Below are positions 4,773 through 5,522 of a stretch of DNA of 5,522 nucleotides, piece after piece. The number at the start of each line of letters is the position of its first letter. Position 1 is the stretch's first letter. The translations under genes and the position numbers were made by a program. This DNA is from JAJPXI01 sp045602885 (GTDB lineage Bacteria > Bacillota > Clostridia > Oscillospirales > Oscillospiraceae): contig JAZSCJ010000044.1 of the NCBI GenBank assembly GCA_045602885.1, positions 1 through 5,522 of the forward strand. Reading direction: 5' to 3'. The notes below the pieces were generated by a model, which was not told where the DNA came from, ran no database searches, and saw only the letters and a program-made list of their open reading frames with translations.

Positions 4773-5522
4773 TATTTGTCGAATCGATCCAGACTGTCCC
4801 ACACGCCCAGCATATACATGATGCCGAGGGCGCGATCGTAAAGCCCGTAGCCGGGGCGGACGGTACCGGGGCCTTCATCCCACAGGTGCCGCCCGTGGTC
4901 GGGGCGGATGTAGCCCTCAAATCCGCAGTCGTGGTAAGCCTTGAGTATAGCAAGGATCCCAGTGTCTCCGTCGCAGTCCCGGTGGCTGGCTTCGGAAAAA
5001 TCCCCGTTTTCAAAGTGCTTCACGTTTCTGATGTGGGCAAATGCGATCCGGTCGCAGTGCTTGCGGATGATCTCTGCTACATTGTTTTCGGGGTTGGCAC
5101 CCAGGCTTCCTGAACAAAGGGTCAGGCAGTTGTATTCATCATCCACCATCCGCAGGAACCGCTCAATACTCTCTTCGTTGACCAGCAGTCTGGGCAGACC
5201 GAAAATGTCCCAAGGGGGATCGTCCATGTGGATGGCCATTTTGATATCGCACTCCCGACAGGTAGGCATGATCGCCTCCAGGAAGTACTTCAGGTTCGCC
5301 CATAGTGTTTCGTGGTCAACACCCTCGTAAGCTTTGAACAGCTCGTCCAACTTGGCCATGCGCTCCGGCTCCCAGCCGGGAAAGGACATATTGTACTTCT
5401 CGGTAAAATCCAGAATGTACTTGGCCATGGCGTTATAGTCGTTCTGAATCATGCCCTTCTCATAGAACAGGGCGGTGGAGCCGTCTCCCACAGGGTGAAA
5501 AAGATTGCTGCGTGTCCAGTCG
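4772..5522 (-). CDS. uxuA: Mannonate dehydratase, C-terminal fragment (start lies beyond the right edge)
   Basis: The frame is open from the window edge and gives 249 residues to the stop. It enters at DWTRSNLFHPVGDGSTAL, which matches the conserved DWTR region about one third into UxuA. It continues through IHMDDPPWDIFGLPR, LTLCSGSLGANPENN, FAHIRNVKH and YIRPDHGRHLWDE, all UxuA hallmarks that contain the His, Cys and Asp residues used for metal and substrate binding. The product dehydrates D-mannonate to 2-keto-3-deoxygluconate. It is the gene before uxuB in a tight operon. A GTG at 5491 could start a shorter frame, but the family sequence clearly continues upstream of it. What is visible is intact, with no frameshift or missing motif. 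Confidence 0.93.
   Translation of the reverse strand, partial: DWTRSNLFHPVGDGSTALFYEKGMIQNDYNAMAKYILDFTEKYNMSFPGWEPERMAKLDELFKAYEGVDHETLWANLKYFLEAIMPTCRECDIKMAIHMDDPPWDIFGLPRLLVNEESIERFLRMVDDEYNCLTLCSGSLGANPENNVAEIIRKHCDRIAFAHIRNVKHFENGDFSEASHRDCDGDTGILAILKAYHDCGFEGYIRPDHGRHLWDEGPGTVRPGYGLYDRALGIMYMLGVWDSLDRFDK

Noticed and set aside
1..5522. Window as a closed circle with uxuA spanning the junction
   Set aside because: Joining the ends directly puts the left fragment out of register with the DWTR segment: about 20 conserved codons are missing, so the ends do not meet.

Overview
The window looks like ordinary chromosomal carbohydrate-catabolism DNA from a Gram-positive anaerobe, most likely a gut-type Clostridia/Oscillospirales relative. 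That is an inference from three things: strong AGGAG-type ribosome binding sites before nearly every gene, the Bacillus/Clostridia-type short-chain dehydrogenase version of mannonate oxidoreductase (UxuB/YjmF type, not the enterobacterial long-chain type), and mixed, moderately GC-rich codon use. I see no rRNA, tRNA, transposase, phage or CRISPR signature.

Layout. Reading leftward from the right edge on the minus strand, the C-terminal two thirds of a mannonate dehydratase (uxuA, 4772-5522) is followed after 14 nt by a complete uxuB-type mannonate oxidoreductase (3915-4757). About 580 bases (3336-3914) follow without a convincing gene, lying between the convergent 3' ends of uxuB and an AraC-family regulator. 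They hold three long hairpins, one a likely bidirectional terminator, plus a nested inverted repeat. The AraC-family gene (2520-3335) is on the plus strand. It is divergent from a tight minus-strand operon encoding a TIM-barrel sugar isomerase/epimerase (1560-2378), a Gfo/Idh/MocA dehydrogenase (325-1542) and the N-terminal third of a UxuA-family protein that runs off the left edge (1-288). The 141-base divergent intergenic region carries good promoter candidates in both directions, a perfect 13-base palindrome and several short direct repeats.

How it fits together. UxuB interconverts D-fructuronate and D-mannonate, and UxuA dehydrates D-mannonate to 2-keto-3-deoxygluconate, so the right half is hexuronate catabolism. 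The left operon pairs an NAD-dependent sugar dehydrogenase, a metal-dependent TIM-barrel isomerase/epimerase and a UxuA-like dehydratase under a divergent sugar-sensing-type regulator. The likely theme is feeding an unusual uronate, uronide or sugar acid into the same central route, but the substrate cannot be read from the sequence. The most notable points are the UxuA-family sequence at both ends of the window and the related, covarying hairpins B and C in the convergent intergenic region.
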